A stretch of 64,000 bases of DNA, from the NCBI GenBank assembly GCA_964247745.1, contig CAXTVT010000003.1, positions 35,492 to 99,491 on the forward strand. Direction: 5' to 3'. This document shows, one piece after another, positions 30,334 through 39,182 of this stretch; the stretch's first letter is position 1, and every line of letters begins with the position of its first letter. The notes under the pieces are model-generated. The model saw only the letters and a program-made list of their open reading frames with translations, searched no databases and was not told the origin of the DNA. Both the position numbers and the translations under genes were made by a program. The DNA comes from RH-AL1 sp964247745 (GTDB lineage: Bacteria > Pseudomonadota > Alphaproteobacteria > Rhizobiales > Beijerinckiaceae).

Positions 30334-31734
30334 TCAGCGCTGAGGCGAGCGCCGGTCCTTGTACGGGTTGTCGCTGGTCTTGCGCGAGAGCCGTAGCGGG
30401 ACGCCGGGGAGCGCGAAGGTCTCGCGCAGGCCGTTCAGCAGGAAGCGCTCGTAGCTGGTCGGCAGTGCCTCGAGCTGGTTGCCGAAGATCACGAAATAGG
30501 GAGGCCGCGCCCGCAGCTGGGTCATGTAGCGGATCTTGATGCGGCGTCCGGCGACCGCCGGAGGCGGGTGCTGCTCCAGCACGGCGGAGAGCCAGCGGTT
30601 GAGCCGCGCGGTGGCTATGCGCTTGTTCCAGGTCTGCTCGGCGGCCATGACGGCCTCCATCAGGCGCTCGACGCCGTAACCGGTCTCACCGGCCAGCGGC
30701 ACGACGGGCGCGCCCTTCATCTGCGGCAGCAACCGCGATGCCTCCTCGCGCAGCCGGTGCAGCTCGCCGGTCTTGTCGGCGACGAGATCCCATTTGTTCA
30801 GACCGATGACGATCGCCCGGCCCTCGCGCACGACGAGATCGGCCAGCGTGAGATCCTGCTTCTCGAAAGGCTTAGTGGCGTCGAGCAGCAGGATCACGAC
30901 CTCGGCGAACTTGGCCGCGCGCAGCGCGTCGGCGCCGGCGAGCTTCTCGAGCTTGTCCTCGACCCGGGCGCGGCGGCGGAGCCCGGCGGTGTCGAACATC
31001 TTCAGCTGACGGCCGCGCCAGACGAGATCGACGCCGATGGCGTCGCGCGTCAGCCCGGCCTCCGGGCCGGTCAACAGGCGGTTCTCGCCCAGGATGTGGT
31101 TCAGCAACGTCGACTTGCCCGCGTTGGGGCGGCCGACGACGGCGATGCGCAACGGCTTGCTGGCATCGAGTTCGCTGCCGTCCTCCTCGTCGTCGAACTC
31201 TTTGGGCGCCTCGGCCTCTTGCTCCTCCGGCGCGGCGGTCTGCTCCGGCAGCGCCTCGAGCAGCGACGAGTAGAGCTCGGCCATGCCGTCGCCGTGCTCG
31301 GCTGAGAGCGCGACGGGGTCGCCGAGCCCGAGCTGATAGGCCTCCATCGCGCCGTCGCCTCCGGCGCGGCCCTCGGCCTTGTTGGCGATGAGGATCAGCG
31401 GCTTGCCCGCGCGGCGCACCAGCGCGGCGAAGGCGCGGTCGTCCGGCGTGAGGCCGACGCGGGCGTCGACGACGAAGAAGATCGCGTCGGCGGCGAGGAT
31501 CGCGGCTTCCGTCTGGGCGCGGGTGCGGCCGGACAGGCTCGCGGCGTCGCCCTCCTCCAGCCCCGCCGTGTCGACTATGGTGAAGCGCAGGTCGCCAAGC
31601 CGCGCCTCGCCCTCGCGCCGGTCGCGGGTGACGCCGGGACGGTCGTCGACCAGCGCGAGCTTCTTGCCGACGAGGCGGTTGAACAGCGTCGATTTGCCGA
31701 CGTTCGGCCGGCCGATGATGGCGACGGTGAACAC
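30334..31734 (-). CDS. der: GTPase Der (EngA), ribosome assembly
   Basis: Two-domain GTPase needed for maturation of the 50S subunit. The protein has 466 residues. G domain 1 has GRPNVGKSTLFN and DTAGLEEGDA, G domain 2 has GRPNAGKSTLLN and DTAGLRRRARV, then NKWDLV. In the first domain the base-specificity motif reads NKAE rather than NKxD. The C-terminal KH-like domain covers about 360-450. An acidic insert (about 180-200) separates the G domains. The start is GTG directly abutting the TAG of the upstream YfgM-like gene, so the two are translationally coupled. Confidence 0.97.
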   Translation of the reverse strand: MFTVAIIGRPNVGKSTLFNRLVGKKLALVDDRPGVTRDRREGEARLGDLRFTIVDTAGLEEGDAASLSGRTRAQTEAAILAADAIFFVVDARVGLTPDDRAFAALVRRAGKPLILIANKAEGRAGGDGAMEAYQLGLGDPVALSAEHGDGMAELYSSLLEALPEQTAAPEEQEAEAPKEFDDEEDGSELDASKPLRIAVVGRPNAGKSTLLNHILGENRLLTGPEAGLTRDAIGVDLVWRGRQLKMFDTAGLRRRARVEDKLEKLAGADALRAAKFAEVVILLLDATKPFEKQDLTLADLVVREGRAIVIGLNKWDLVADKTGELHRLREEASRLLPQMKGAPVVPLAGETGYGVERLMEAVMAAEQTWNKRIATARLNRWLSAVLEQHPPPAVAGRRIKIRYMTQLRARPPYFVIFGNQLEALPTSYERFLLNGLRETFALPGVPLRLSRKTSDNPYKDRRSPQR

Positions 31735-32514
31735 CTAGCGCGACGCGGCGGCGGGCGGTGTCGGCGCGGGTGCCGGCGCCGGCGGTTCCGCCGTGGGCGC
31801 CGGCTGCGAGGCGGCGGCCGGTGCGCCCGTGATCGTGGCCGGGGGCGCGGCCTTGTCGCTGACGCTCGCCGCGCCTGAGCGGGCCAGCTCCAGGAAGGCC
31901 TGGGCGCGGTTGCGCAGCGGCGGCGGCGCCGTCCCGTCGATGACGATCTCCCCGAGGAAGCGCTGGGCGGCCGGGAGATCGCCGCGCTTCAGCGCGGTCA
32001 GGGCCAGCAGCTCGCGCATGCCGGCGTGGAAGGCGAACCCGTCGAGCGCGAAACGGCCGTACTGGTCCTCGAACTTCTTGGGGTCTTCGCGATCCACCCG
32101 CAGCAAGGCGCCGCGGTAGCGGGCGGCGTCGCGCATCGCCTGGCTGCCGCCCTCGCCCGAGGCGATGGTGTCGAAGCGCTTGGCCGCGCCCTCCGGATCG
32201 GCCGGGGCGAGCTCCTCCGCCTCGCGCATGCCCGCGAGCAGCGGGTACCCTGCGACACCGTCGGCGATCAGCCCCGCATAGCCCGTGCGGGCCGCCGCGG
32301 CGGCGCCGTCGGTGGCGTCCTTCTCGGCGGCGGCGAAGCGGCTGTTGTCGGCCGCCGCCGTCGCGACGCGGCGATCAATCGCGTAGCGCCACAGGCCGGC
32401 GCCGGCGACGATGGCGACGACGACCAACGCGATGAGGATCTGGTAGCGCGACAGGAACCGCATCGTGCGTTCACGACGGTATTCCTCGTCGACTTCACGC
32501 ATGAAATCGGACAT
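31735..32514 (-). CDS. YfgM/TPR-like membrane-anchored protein
   Basis: A 259-residue protein with a short cytoplasmic N-terminus (SDFMREVDEEYRRERTMRFL), one transmembrane helix (about 26-45, ILIALVVVAIVAGAGLW) and a periplasmic helical repeat region (about 50-205). This matches the YfgM-like proteins found beside der, which act as periplasmic chaperone-like partners of the Sec translocon. The last 45 residues are a Pro/Ala tail. In many proteobacteria bamB lies between yfgM and der; here it does not, and the stop directly touches the der GTG. The start at 32514 gives the conserved MSDF beginning. Confidence 0.85.
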   Translation of the reverse strand: MSDFMREVDEEYRRERTMRFLSRYQILIALVVVAIVAGAGLWRYAIDRRVATAAADNSRFAAAEKDATDGAAAAARTGYAGLIADGVAGYPLLAGMREAEELAPADPEGAAKRFDTIASGEGGSQAMRDAARYRGALLRVDREDPKKFEDQYGRFALDGFAFHAGMRELLALTALKRGDLPAAQRFLGEIVIDGTAPPPLRNRAQAFLELARSGAASVSDKAAPPATITGAPAAASQPAPTAEPPAPAPAPTPPAAASR

Positions 32515-32598
32515 GGGAGCTTCGCTGGAGGTCTTGAAGGATCGGCGGAGGCGCGCTCTAGCACGAACCTTTCCGAACACCTAAAGCCGGCCGCGCGC

Positions 32599-33054
32599 TC
32601 AGAAGCGCTGCGCCGCCCGCGCCGCCTGCCAGGTCAGCGTGAAATAGAGCGCGATCAGCGCCACGTCGGAGGCGATCCAGGCGGTCGAGAAGCTGTGCTT
32701 GACGCCGAGGGCGACGAGGACCTGCGCCACGGCCGCGAACAGCCACAGCACGCCGCCCCATGGCGTCGCCAGCCAAAGGCCGACGGCGGCGAGGAAATCG
32801 ATGACCGCGAAGAACATGACCACCGCCGTCTGGCTCTTGGTCATGTGGTCGAAAATCGCGCCGCGCGGCACCATGAACGAGGCCCATTCGCCCAGGCCCT
32901 GCAGGATCCACAAGGCCGCGAGCAGCCGCATGAAGATCACCAGGATCAGGCCCCAGCGCGTCTCGATCTGCTCGCGCGGACTCAGGCCGACGCGGATCGC
33001 CGCCTCCGGCTCGTAGGGCACGATCTCGCGCCCGCCCGTCGGCTGCAGGCTCAT
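32599..33054 (-). CDS. Small integral membrane protein (probably DUF6163-type)
   Basis: A 151-residue inner-membrane protein with about four helices (about 38-60, 76-97, 100-118, 128-145) after a short cytoplasmic tail. The repeated W/F-rich helix ends (WGLILVIFMRLLAALWILQG) and the length suggest the small family seen in Hyphomicrobiales and labelled DUF6163, though I rely on memory for that link. Its ATG overlaps the stop of the glutathionyl-hydroquinone reductase gene (ATGA), so the two are translationally coupled. Function unknown. Confidence 0.7.
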   Translation of the reverse strand: MSLQPTGGREIVPYEPEAAIRVGLSPREQIETRWGLILVIFMRLLAALWILQGLGEWASFMVPRGAIFDHMTKSQTAVVMFFAVIDFLAAVGLWLATPWGGVLWLFAAVAQVLVALGVKHSFSTAWIASDVALIALYFTLTWQAARAAQRF

Positions 33055-34031
33055 GACGCGGCGGCCCCGGCCACCGGGGCGAGGAGCTCGTCCTCCGGGC
33101 CGACCGGGACGATTCCGGTCGGATTGATCCAGGGGTGCGAGCGGTAATAGTGGTTCTTGATGTGGTCGGCGCGGAAGGTCGAGGCCACCGCGTCCACGCT
33201 CATCATGTCCTCGAGGTAGGCCGAGAGCGCGGGGTAATCGGCGATGCGCTTGAGGTTGCACTTGAAGTGGCCGACGTAGACGAGGTCGAAGCGCAGCAGC
33301 GTCGTCACCAGCCGGATGTCGGCCTCGGTCATCGCGTCGCCGGTCAGGAAGCGCTGCGCCGCCAGGCGATGGTCGAGCAGGTCGAGCGTCTCAAAGAGCG
33401 GGTGGACGGCAGCCTCGTAGGCGGCCTGCGTGGTGGCGAAGCCGGCCTTGTAGACGCCGTTGTTGACCCGGTCGTAGACGAGGTCGTTGACCACGTCGAT
33501 CTCGTGGCGGAGGTCGCGCGGATAATAGTCCGCTCCGGTGGCGCCGCAGCCCTCGAAGGCCGCGTTCATCATGCGGATGATCTCGGCGGATTCGTTCGAG
33601 ACGATGGTGCGCCGCGCCTTGTCCCACAGCACCGGCACGGTGACGCGGCCGGTATAGTCCGGCTTCGCCGCGGTGTAGACCTGGTGCAGGAACCGGGCGT
33701 GGTGGATCGGATCGGGCACGACGCCGTCGCGCTCGTGGAAGGTGATCCCGTCCGCCAGCATCAGCCAGTCGGTGATCGACAGCGAGATGACGCTTTCCAG
33801 GCCTTTCAGCTTGCGCATGATCAGGCAGCGCGTCGCCCAGGGGCAGAAGTACGAGGCGTAGAGATGGTAGCGGCCGGCCTCGGCCTTGAAGCCGCCCTCC
33901 CCGCTCGGACCGGCCGCGCCGTCGGTCGTCACCCAGTTGCGGAGCACCGACGCGTCGCGCTCGAAGCGGCCCTCGCGCGCGTCCTGCCCGTAGCCCTTGT
34001 CGTGCCAGACGCCTTCGACGAGGAGGCCCAT
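33051..34031 (-). CDS. Glutathionyl-hydroquinone reductase (ECM4/YqjG type)
   Basis: A 326-residue Xi-class glutathione transferase that reduces glutathionyl-hydroquinones. The catalytic cysteine is Cys63 in SYFCPWATRCLIMR, the family motif. The N-terminal thioredoxin fold (about 50-160) includes TVPVLWDKARRTIVSNESAE, which binds glutathione, and the C-terminal helical domain contains DAMTEADIRLVTTLLRFD. The start at 34031 gives MGLLVEGVW, typical for the family. It is coupled to the small membrane-protein gene downstream and divergent from phaZ with a 151-base gap. Confidence 0.92.
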   Translation of the reverse strand: MGLLVEGVWHDKGYGQDAREGRFERDASVLRNWVTTDGAAGPSGEGGFKAEAGRYHLYASYFCPWATRCLIMRKLKGLESVISLSITDWLMLADGITFHERDGVVPDPIHHARFLHQVYTAAKPDYTGRVTVPVLWDKARRTIVSNESAEIIRMMNAAFEGCGATGADYYPRDLRHEIDVVNDLVYDRVNNGVYKAGFATTQAAYEAAVHPLFETLDLLDHRLAAQRFLTGDAMTEADIRLVTTLLRFDLVYVGHFKCNLKRIADYPALSAYLEDMMSVDAVASTFRADHIKNHYYRSHPWINPTGIVPVGPEDELLAPVAGAAAS

Positions 34032-34182
34032 GGTTCGAATTTCCCTGCGCTGTGCCGGCGGTCTATGCGCCAACGGCGACGCGCGGACAACGTCGCGCTT
34101 CTCAAGACGAGGCCGAACGCGGTAGGCTGTCGGCGATGATCTACGACACGCCCGGGCTCGCGTGAAGGTCGTTGGAGAGCCC

Positions 34183-35397
34183 ATGATCTACCAGGCCTAC
34201 CAGGCGCAGAAGACCGCCTTCGACCTGATGCGGCCGCTCGCATCGCTGATGGCCACCAACCTGCGGCTGCCGTGGCCGAGCCTCGCGCCGCGCACGATGG
34301 CGACGGCGGCCGCCAAGCTCGACGTCTTCGCCGCCCTCCGCATCGACGAGTCCCGGCCGGCCTTCGCGCTGGAACCGATCGACATCGGCAACCGCCGCGT
34401 CGCGGTGGAGGAGGAGGTCGTCGCCGCGACGCCCTTCGCCAGCCTGCTGCACTTCAAGAAGGACCTGGAGCAGGCGCAGCCGCGCGTGCTCGTCGTCGCA
34501 CCGATGTCGGGCCATTTCGCGACGCTGCTGCGCGCCACCGTGCAGACCCTGCTGATCGACCACGACGTCTACATCACCGATTGGCACAACATCCGCGACG
34601 TGCCCCGGGCGGCCGGCCCGTTCTCGCTCTCGACCTACGTCGAGGAGGTGATGGGCATGCTGCGCACGCTCGGCGAGGGCACGCACGTGGTCGCCGTGTG
34701 CCAGCCGGTGGTGCCGGCGCTCGCCGCCGCCGCGCTGATGGCCGAGGACGACGATCCCGCCCAGCCGCGCAGCCTGACCCTGATGGGCGGCCCGGTCGAC
34801 GCGCGCTGCAACCCGACCGAGGTCAACAAGCTGGCGCTGACTAAGCCGATCGAATGGTTCGAGGAAAAACTCACCGACGCCGTGCCGGCCGGCTTCAAGG
34901 GCGCGGGCCGGCGCGTCTACCCCGGCTTCCTACAGCTCACCGCCTTCCTCGCGATGAACCCGGAGCGCCACAAGAAGGCCTGGGCCGACATGGGATCGGC
35001 GCTCGTCGCCGGCGACGCCGCGGGCTACGCCTTCGGCAAGAATTTCTACGACGAATATCTCGCAGTGATGGACCTCTCGGCCGAGTTCTACCTCGAGACG
35101 GTGCGCGAGGTGTTCCAGACCTACGCCCTGGCCAAGGGCGAGCTCGTCATCTCCGGCCGCAAGGTCGATCCCGGCGCGCTGCGCCGCACCGCGCTGCTGA
35201 CCGTCGAGGGCGAGCGCGACGACATCTGCGGCCTCGGCCAGACCATGGCCGCCCACGACCTCTGCCGCAACCTGCGCCCCTACCGCAAGGTGCACCACGT
35301 CCAGACCGGCGTCGGCCATTACGGCGTCTTCAGCGGCCGCCGCTGGCGGACCGAGGTGTACCCGAAGGTGCGCGACGTGATCGCGATGGCGGGGTGA
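34183..35397 (+). CDS. phaZ: Intracellular polyhydroxybutyrate depolymerase PhaZ
   Basis: Mobilises stored poly-3-hydroxybutyrate granules in the cytoplasm. The protein has 404 residues, alpha/beta-hydrolase fold. The nucleophile is Cys173 in VAVCQPVVPAL, as in the PhaZ1 group of intracellular depolymerases (cysteine in place of serine). The Asp is in TVEGERDDICG and the His in TGVGHYGVFSG. The ATG at 34183 has GGAGAG six bases upstream; a GTG at 34162 is the alternative. It is a second carbon-reserve gene in the window beside the glucan/trehalose operon. It ends 9 bases before the stop of the facing restriction gene. Confidence 0.93.
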   Translation: MIYQAYQAQKTAFDLMRPLASLMATNLRLPWPSLAPRTMATAAAKLDVFAALRIDESRPAFALEPIDIGNRRVAVEEEVVAATPFASLLHFKKDLEQAQPRVLVVAPMSGHFATLLRATVQTLLIDHDVYITDWHNIRDVPRAAGPFSLSTYVEEVMGMLRTLGEGTHVVAVCQPVVPALAAAALMAEDDDPAQPRSLTLMGGPVDARCNPTEVNKLALTKPIEWFEEKLTDAVPAGFKGAGRRVYPGFLQLTAFLAMNPERHKKAWADMGSALVAGDAAGYAFGKNFYDEYLAVMDLSAEFYLETVREVFQTYALAKGELVISGRKVDPGALRRTALLTVEGERDDICGLGQTMAAHDLCRNLRPYRKVHHVQTGVGHYGVFSGRRWRTEVYPKVRDVIAMAG

Positions 35398-35406
35398 GGG
35401 GGAACC

Positions 35407-38400
35407 TCAAGCAGCGAAGCGGTCGCCGTCTGCGGTGACGCGGCCGTAGCGCACCAGCGTACCGAGAACCTGGATCACCCGCTGCTCGACGCGCTTGCCG
35501 CCGCGGTTGAAGCCGCGCGCGATCTCGGTGGCCGTCATCGGACGCCCGGCGGCGCGCAGGGCACGCTCCACGACCAGCGGATGCTCCTGGCGGTTCGACG
35601 GGAAGGCGGGCAGACCAACCGCTGCCACGGGCGCCACCACTTCGGGCAAGTCGAGCTCGCCGGTGGTTTCCTGCGCGGCGGCGACCTGCTTGCCGAAGCG
35701 CGGGATCTGGTACTCGGGCCGTAGCCAGCGCACGAGGCCGGCGGCCTCCTCCCTGGCGCGCTCGGCGTTGAGCGCGACGAGCCGCGCGAGGATCTCGTCG
35801 TCGGAGAGGTCGACCGGCCAGCCGTAGGCCTCCGCCGTCAGCCGGTCGATCTGCTCGTGCAACTCCTTGAGGATGAGCACGAGGCCGCGATCCTTGACGT
35901 CCTCGTCCTTCGGCGTCAGCGCCGTGCCAATCTTGAGCTTTTCGAGGACGTTGTAGATTTCCGTATAACTTAGTTCGTTGTTATTTTCGAGAGCTGTTTT
36001 TCGATGATGCTCAAGGGCATAAGCGGCCGATGAAAGGGACGTTTTATTCTTGTCGGTTGTTTGCGGAAACGGGAGTGGTTCGAAACAAGTCGTATTATTA
36101 TAAACAGGGTCATTTCCCTTACCCACGCGCCCGCCAATGGCAAAAGACCACGTCGTATGAAATCGCGAACTCATCACAGCTAAAAGCCAAAACTGATCCG
36201 ATGCTACGACTCTGATTTTTTGATCCGGTATTATCTCATTTTTTACGAAAGTAAACCATCGATGTTTAGCAGTTTCAGCTGTTGCGATGAAAAAAGGTAT
36301 GTCCTTGATCGCCTCCCTTAAACCAGGCCGCGGCTCGCCGAAGATCCACCAATTCTTTCGATGATTATCGCGGATAACCTGGTCTCGAAGAGGTTTAACC
36401 TTCTCTAGAACATGCTGGTATGCGTGAGGATAATTCTGTCGTGATTGCTCGGCCGTAAGCCCGAAAAAGTCTATGATGGGTTTGCTATTTCGATTGTAGG
36501 CAAGCGCACGACCACCCAGATAAGGTTTTATTATACTGTCTTGTTTTTGATCAAGGATCTTAATTCGCTCTGCCACGCCTTCACTTAATACGAATTCGAG
36601 AGACACAGGTATGACACCCATGAAAGATAACTTTTTATTCTGCAAAAGAGGCTTAGCGCTCGCTAGAGAGGCGCCGATTGAAAGCATAGAATTGATTGGA
36701 CCGATTTTCGCGGGACCGAGGGTATCGCTATCGGCAAATCCACCTTTTCTATTTAAGACCTGTTGCAGAGAACCGGAGAAGACACCCTTTCGAGCGACCG
36801 TCATCGCAATTCTGATGGAGGCAGACTGATCGCCGATCACCCATGGATGGTCGGGTATAGCAAAAATTATTGAGACACTTTTTTTAGCGCCGAGATAAGA
36901 TTGGACAACCGCCCTATTAAAAATCATTACAATCGAGTTGGTGGAAACCAACCCAAATCTGCGTATGCGCCCTTCGGCAAGTAGTTTGGCAGATTCACTC
37001 CACCAATACATTACGAAATCAGCATTTTCGGCAACATCTGTTCGGACTTTACGAAGGGCGCTACTGTATTCTGTGCCAAGCCTATCGTTCATGCGTTTGT
37101 TGCCGATAAACGGCGGATTGCCGACGATGAACTCCGCTTCTGGCCACACCGGTAGTCGCGCCCGCGGGTACGTCGCAATTTTTTTACTATCCCGCTCGAC
37201 AAACGTCGGCACCGGATATCCATCCCACGTCAGCACTGCGTCGTACCCGCCGCGCAGCCCAAAGTTGATGTTTTTAAAATCCTTCAAAATCGGCTCGCTC
37301 GGGTGCCCCGTCCGGGTGAGATAATGCTGCTGCAGATAGCCGATCCAGATCACCAGTTCGGCGATGGCGGCGGCGCGCGGGTTGATCTCCAGGCCGAGGA
37401 AGCGGTGCGGGTCGACCTCCTCCAGCCCCAACGTCTCCAGCCCGAGCTTGGCCAGCACCTCCAGCACCTCGCCTTCCAGACGCTTCATCAGCTCAAGCGA
37501 CACGTAGAGGAAGTTGCCGGTGCCGCAGGCCGGGTCGAGCACGCGGGTGGCGCAGAGCTGGGCGTGGAAAGCGCGGGCGGCGGCGATGGCCTTGGCATTG
37601 TCACCTTCGTCCTTAGCCTGCTCGACCCTGGTCAGCGCCGCCTGCCAGTCGGCGCGCAGCGGCTCCATGATCGTGACGTCGACGAGGCGCTGCACGTAGG
37701 CGCGTGGCGTGTAATGCGCGCCGAGCTTGCGCCGCTCGGCCTTGTCCAGCGCCTGCTCCAACAGTGTGCCGAAGATCGCCGGGTCGACCTCCTTCCAGTC
37801 GTAGCGGGAGGCGGCGAGCAGCTCGCCGATCTCCTCCTTGCCCAGCTCGAAGACGGTCGTGGTCTTGAAAAGGCCGCCGTTGAATTTGCGCACGCGCGCC
37901 TCGACGACGTGACTGAAGTCCTCGCCCTCGTCCATGTGCTTCCAGAGCGCCTTCAGGCGATGTCCGAAATGCGTGGGGTCGGCGACGCTCTTCTCCAGCA
38001 GCTTGGAGAAGCTCGCCTCCGGCAACAGGCCGATATCCTCGGCGAACATCGTGAAGAGGCAGCGCATCAGGAAATGCGCGACGTCCTCGGCATTGGCGCC
38101 CTTGGCCTCAAGCGCCTTGCTGACCGCGGCGAGGCGCTTGGCGATCTCGCGCGTGACGCGCGCCGCGTTCCTGGTGGGATCGAGCGAGAGCGGGTCCGTC
38201 CAGACGGTCTTGAGCCGCCCGCGCAGCTTTGGCTTGCGTAGGTCGTCGAGGTAGATGCGGAAGCCGTTGCGGTCGGGGAAATGCGTGTAGTCGCGGCCCG
38301 TGCCGGAGAAGTCTGCGTAGAGTTCGAGACAATGGCCGACGTCGCAGACGATCAGGAAGGGCGGCGCCGGCTGGCTCTTATCGAGCAGGAAGACGTAGCG

Positions 38401-38799
38401 CTCGCCCTGCTGGCGGGCGGAACGCATCATCGCGTCCCACTTGGCGCCGGTGCCGCGCTTGCCAAGCTTCTCCGGTTCGTCGAGCGGCAGACTCGTTTGT
38501 GATCCGCCTTGCTTCAGCAGGTCGTTGCGGGCGCCGGCGAGACGGGATTGCTTGGCTTCGAGAATGAAGCAGCCCTTCTTGTAGAGGTCGATACGCTTGG
38601 GGGCGTGGATGTCGGCGCTGTCGCGCGGGCGCACGGCGCGCTCGAAGACGTAGTCGTTGTAGAGGTGGGTGGCGCCGGCAGGCTGCGGCCGCGCGACCTC
38701 GAGCACGTCGCACAGCTCGGTCAGGAACAGCTGGTAGTTCGCTCGCTCGGCGCCGCCTTCGAGGTTGGTCCACCGGCTGAGGAAATCGTCGATCGTCAA
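35407..38799 (-). CDS. Single-chain MmeI-like (type IIL/IIG) restriction-modification enzyme
   Basis: About 1130 residues combining nuclease, adenine methyltransferase and target recognition. The PD-(D/E)xK nuclease is N-terminal: Asp71 in RIDLYKKG and Glu81/Lys83 in FILEAKQ. A helical linker follows, with AHYTPRAYVQRLVD near residue 365. Methyltransferase motif I is VLDPACGTGNFL (about 419-431) and motif IV is IVGNPPFIG (about 557-565). The target-recognition region (about 570-953) is strikingly AT-rich: 36181-36240 is 22/60 GC against 46/60 at 35701-35760. A winged-helix-like tail (ALRAAGRPMTATEIARGF) extends beyond it. The TTG at 38799 gives the family-typical MTIDDFLSRW; a GTG at 38880 is possible. 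Frame is intact, so the enzyme may be active; recognition site unknown. Confidence 0.88.
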   Translation of the reverse strand: MTIDDFLSRWTNLEGGAERANYQLFLTELCDVLEVARPQPAGATHLYNDYVFERAVRPRDSADIHAPKRIDLYKKGCFILEAKQSRLAGARNDLLKQGGSQTSLPLDEPEKLGKRGTGAKWDAMMRSARQQGERYVFLLDKSQPAPPFLIVCDVGHCLELYADFSGTGRDYTHFPDRNGFRIYLDDLRKPKLRGRLKTVWTDPLSLDPTRNAARVTREIAKRLAAVSKALEAKGANAEDVAHFLMRCLFTMFAEDIGLLPEASFSKLLEKSVADPTHFGHRLKALWKHMDEGEDFSHVVEARVRKFNGGLFKTTTVFELGKEEIGELLAASRYDWKEVDPAIFGTLLEQALDKAERRKLGAHYTPRAYVQRLVDVTIMEPLRADWQAALTRVEQAKDEGDNAKAIAAARAFHAQLCATRVLDPACGTGNFLYVSLELMKRLEGEVLEVLAKLGLETLGLEEVDPHRFLGLEINPRAAAIAELVIWIGYLQQHYLTRTGHPSEPILKDFKNINFGLRGGYDAVLTWDGYPVPTFVERDSKKIATYPRARLPVWPEAEFIVGNPPFIGNKRMNDRLGTEYSSALRKVRTDVAENADFVMYWWSESAKLLAEGRIRRFGLVSTNSIVMIFNRAVVQSYLGAKKSVSIIFAIPDHPWVIGDQSASIRIAMTVARKGVFSGSLQQVLNRKGGFADSDTLGPAKIGPINSMLSIGASLASAKPLLQNKKLSFMGVIPVSLEFVLSEGVAERIKILDQKQDSIIKPYLGGRALAYNRNSKPIIDFFGLTAEQSRQNYPHAYQHVLEKVKPLRDQVIRDNHRKNWWIFGEPRPGLREAIKDIPFFIATAETAKHRWFTFVKNEIIPDQKIRVVASDQFWLLAVMSSRFHTTWSFAIGGRVGKGNDPVYNNTTCFEPLPFPQTTDKNKTSLSSAAYALEHHRKTALENNNELSYTEIYNVLEKLKIGTALTPKDEDVKDRGLVLILKELHEQIDRLTAEAYGWPVDLSDDEILARLVALNAERAREEAAGLVRWLRPEYQIPRFGKQVAAAQETTGELDLPEVVAPVAAVGLPAFPSNRQEHPLVVERALRAAGRPMTATEIARGFNRGGKRVEQRVIQVLGTLVRYGRVTADGDRFAA

Positions 38800-38915
38800 A
38801 TCAATCCCGTGGCGTGATGTTCGATCGCAAGATGCCTGCGCCGACGCGTGCGTCAAGCGGGGGATATCCTCACGCAGCACTCGCAGCGGTTGAACGACCC
38901 TGCCATCCTGTGTCG

Positions 38916-39182
38916 ATGAACTCCTATCAGCCCGACCTCTTCGCCACCGCCGAGCCGGCGCAGCCCTTCGTGGGCCGGGGCGATCCCGATCGGGTGCGGG
39001 CGCGGCTAACGCGCATTATGGCCGAGGCGCGGGCGGCGCAGACGGTGCCGTGGAGCCGCAACGACGAGGGGATGTACGAGATCATCGTCCCGCAAATGAC
39101 GAAGTGGCTGCCGGCCGACGAGGCGGCGCGCTGGTGCGCGGACTTCACCGCCGAGCTGGCGCGGCTGCGGCGTGGTGCCTGA
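38916..39182 (+). CDS. Small protein of unknown function beside the restriction gene
   Basis: An 88-residue soluble protein starting MNSYQPDLFATAEPAQPF, then two helix-rich stretches (RVRARLTRIMAEARAAQTVP and ADEAARWCADFTAELARL) around a central YEIIVPQMTKWLP. It has no signal peptide, membrane segment or HTH motif that I can see. It diverges from the restriction enzyme gene with a gap of about 116 bases. I do not recognise a characterised family; its place suggests an accessory gene, perhaps riding with the restriction system. Confidence 0.6.
   Translation: MNSYQPDLFATAEPAQPFVGRGDPDRVRARLTRIMAEARAAQTVPWSRNDEGMYEIIVPQMTKWLPADEAARWCADFTAELARLRRGA

Noticed and set aside
35940..37300. AT-rich block as an inserted element or a pseudogene
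   Set aside because: The reading frame runs through without stops and continues conserved family sequence on both sides; it is part of the protein.
35407..38799. PglX of a BREX system
   Set aside because: The gene has its own N-terminal nuclease motif and MmeI-type layout, and no brxA, brxB, brxC or pglZ genes are nearby.
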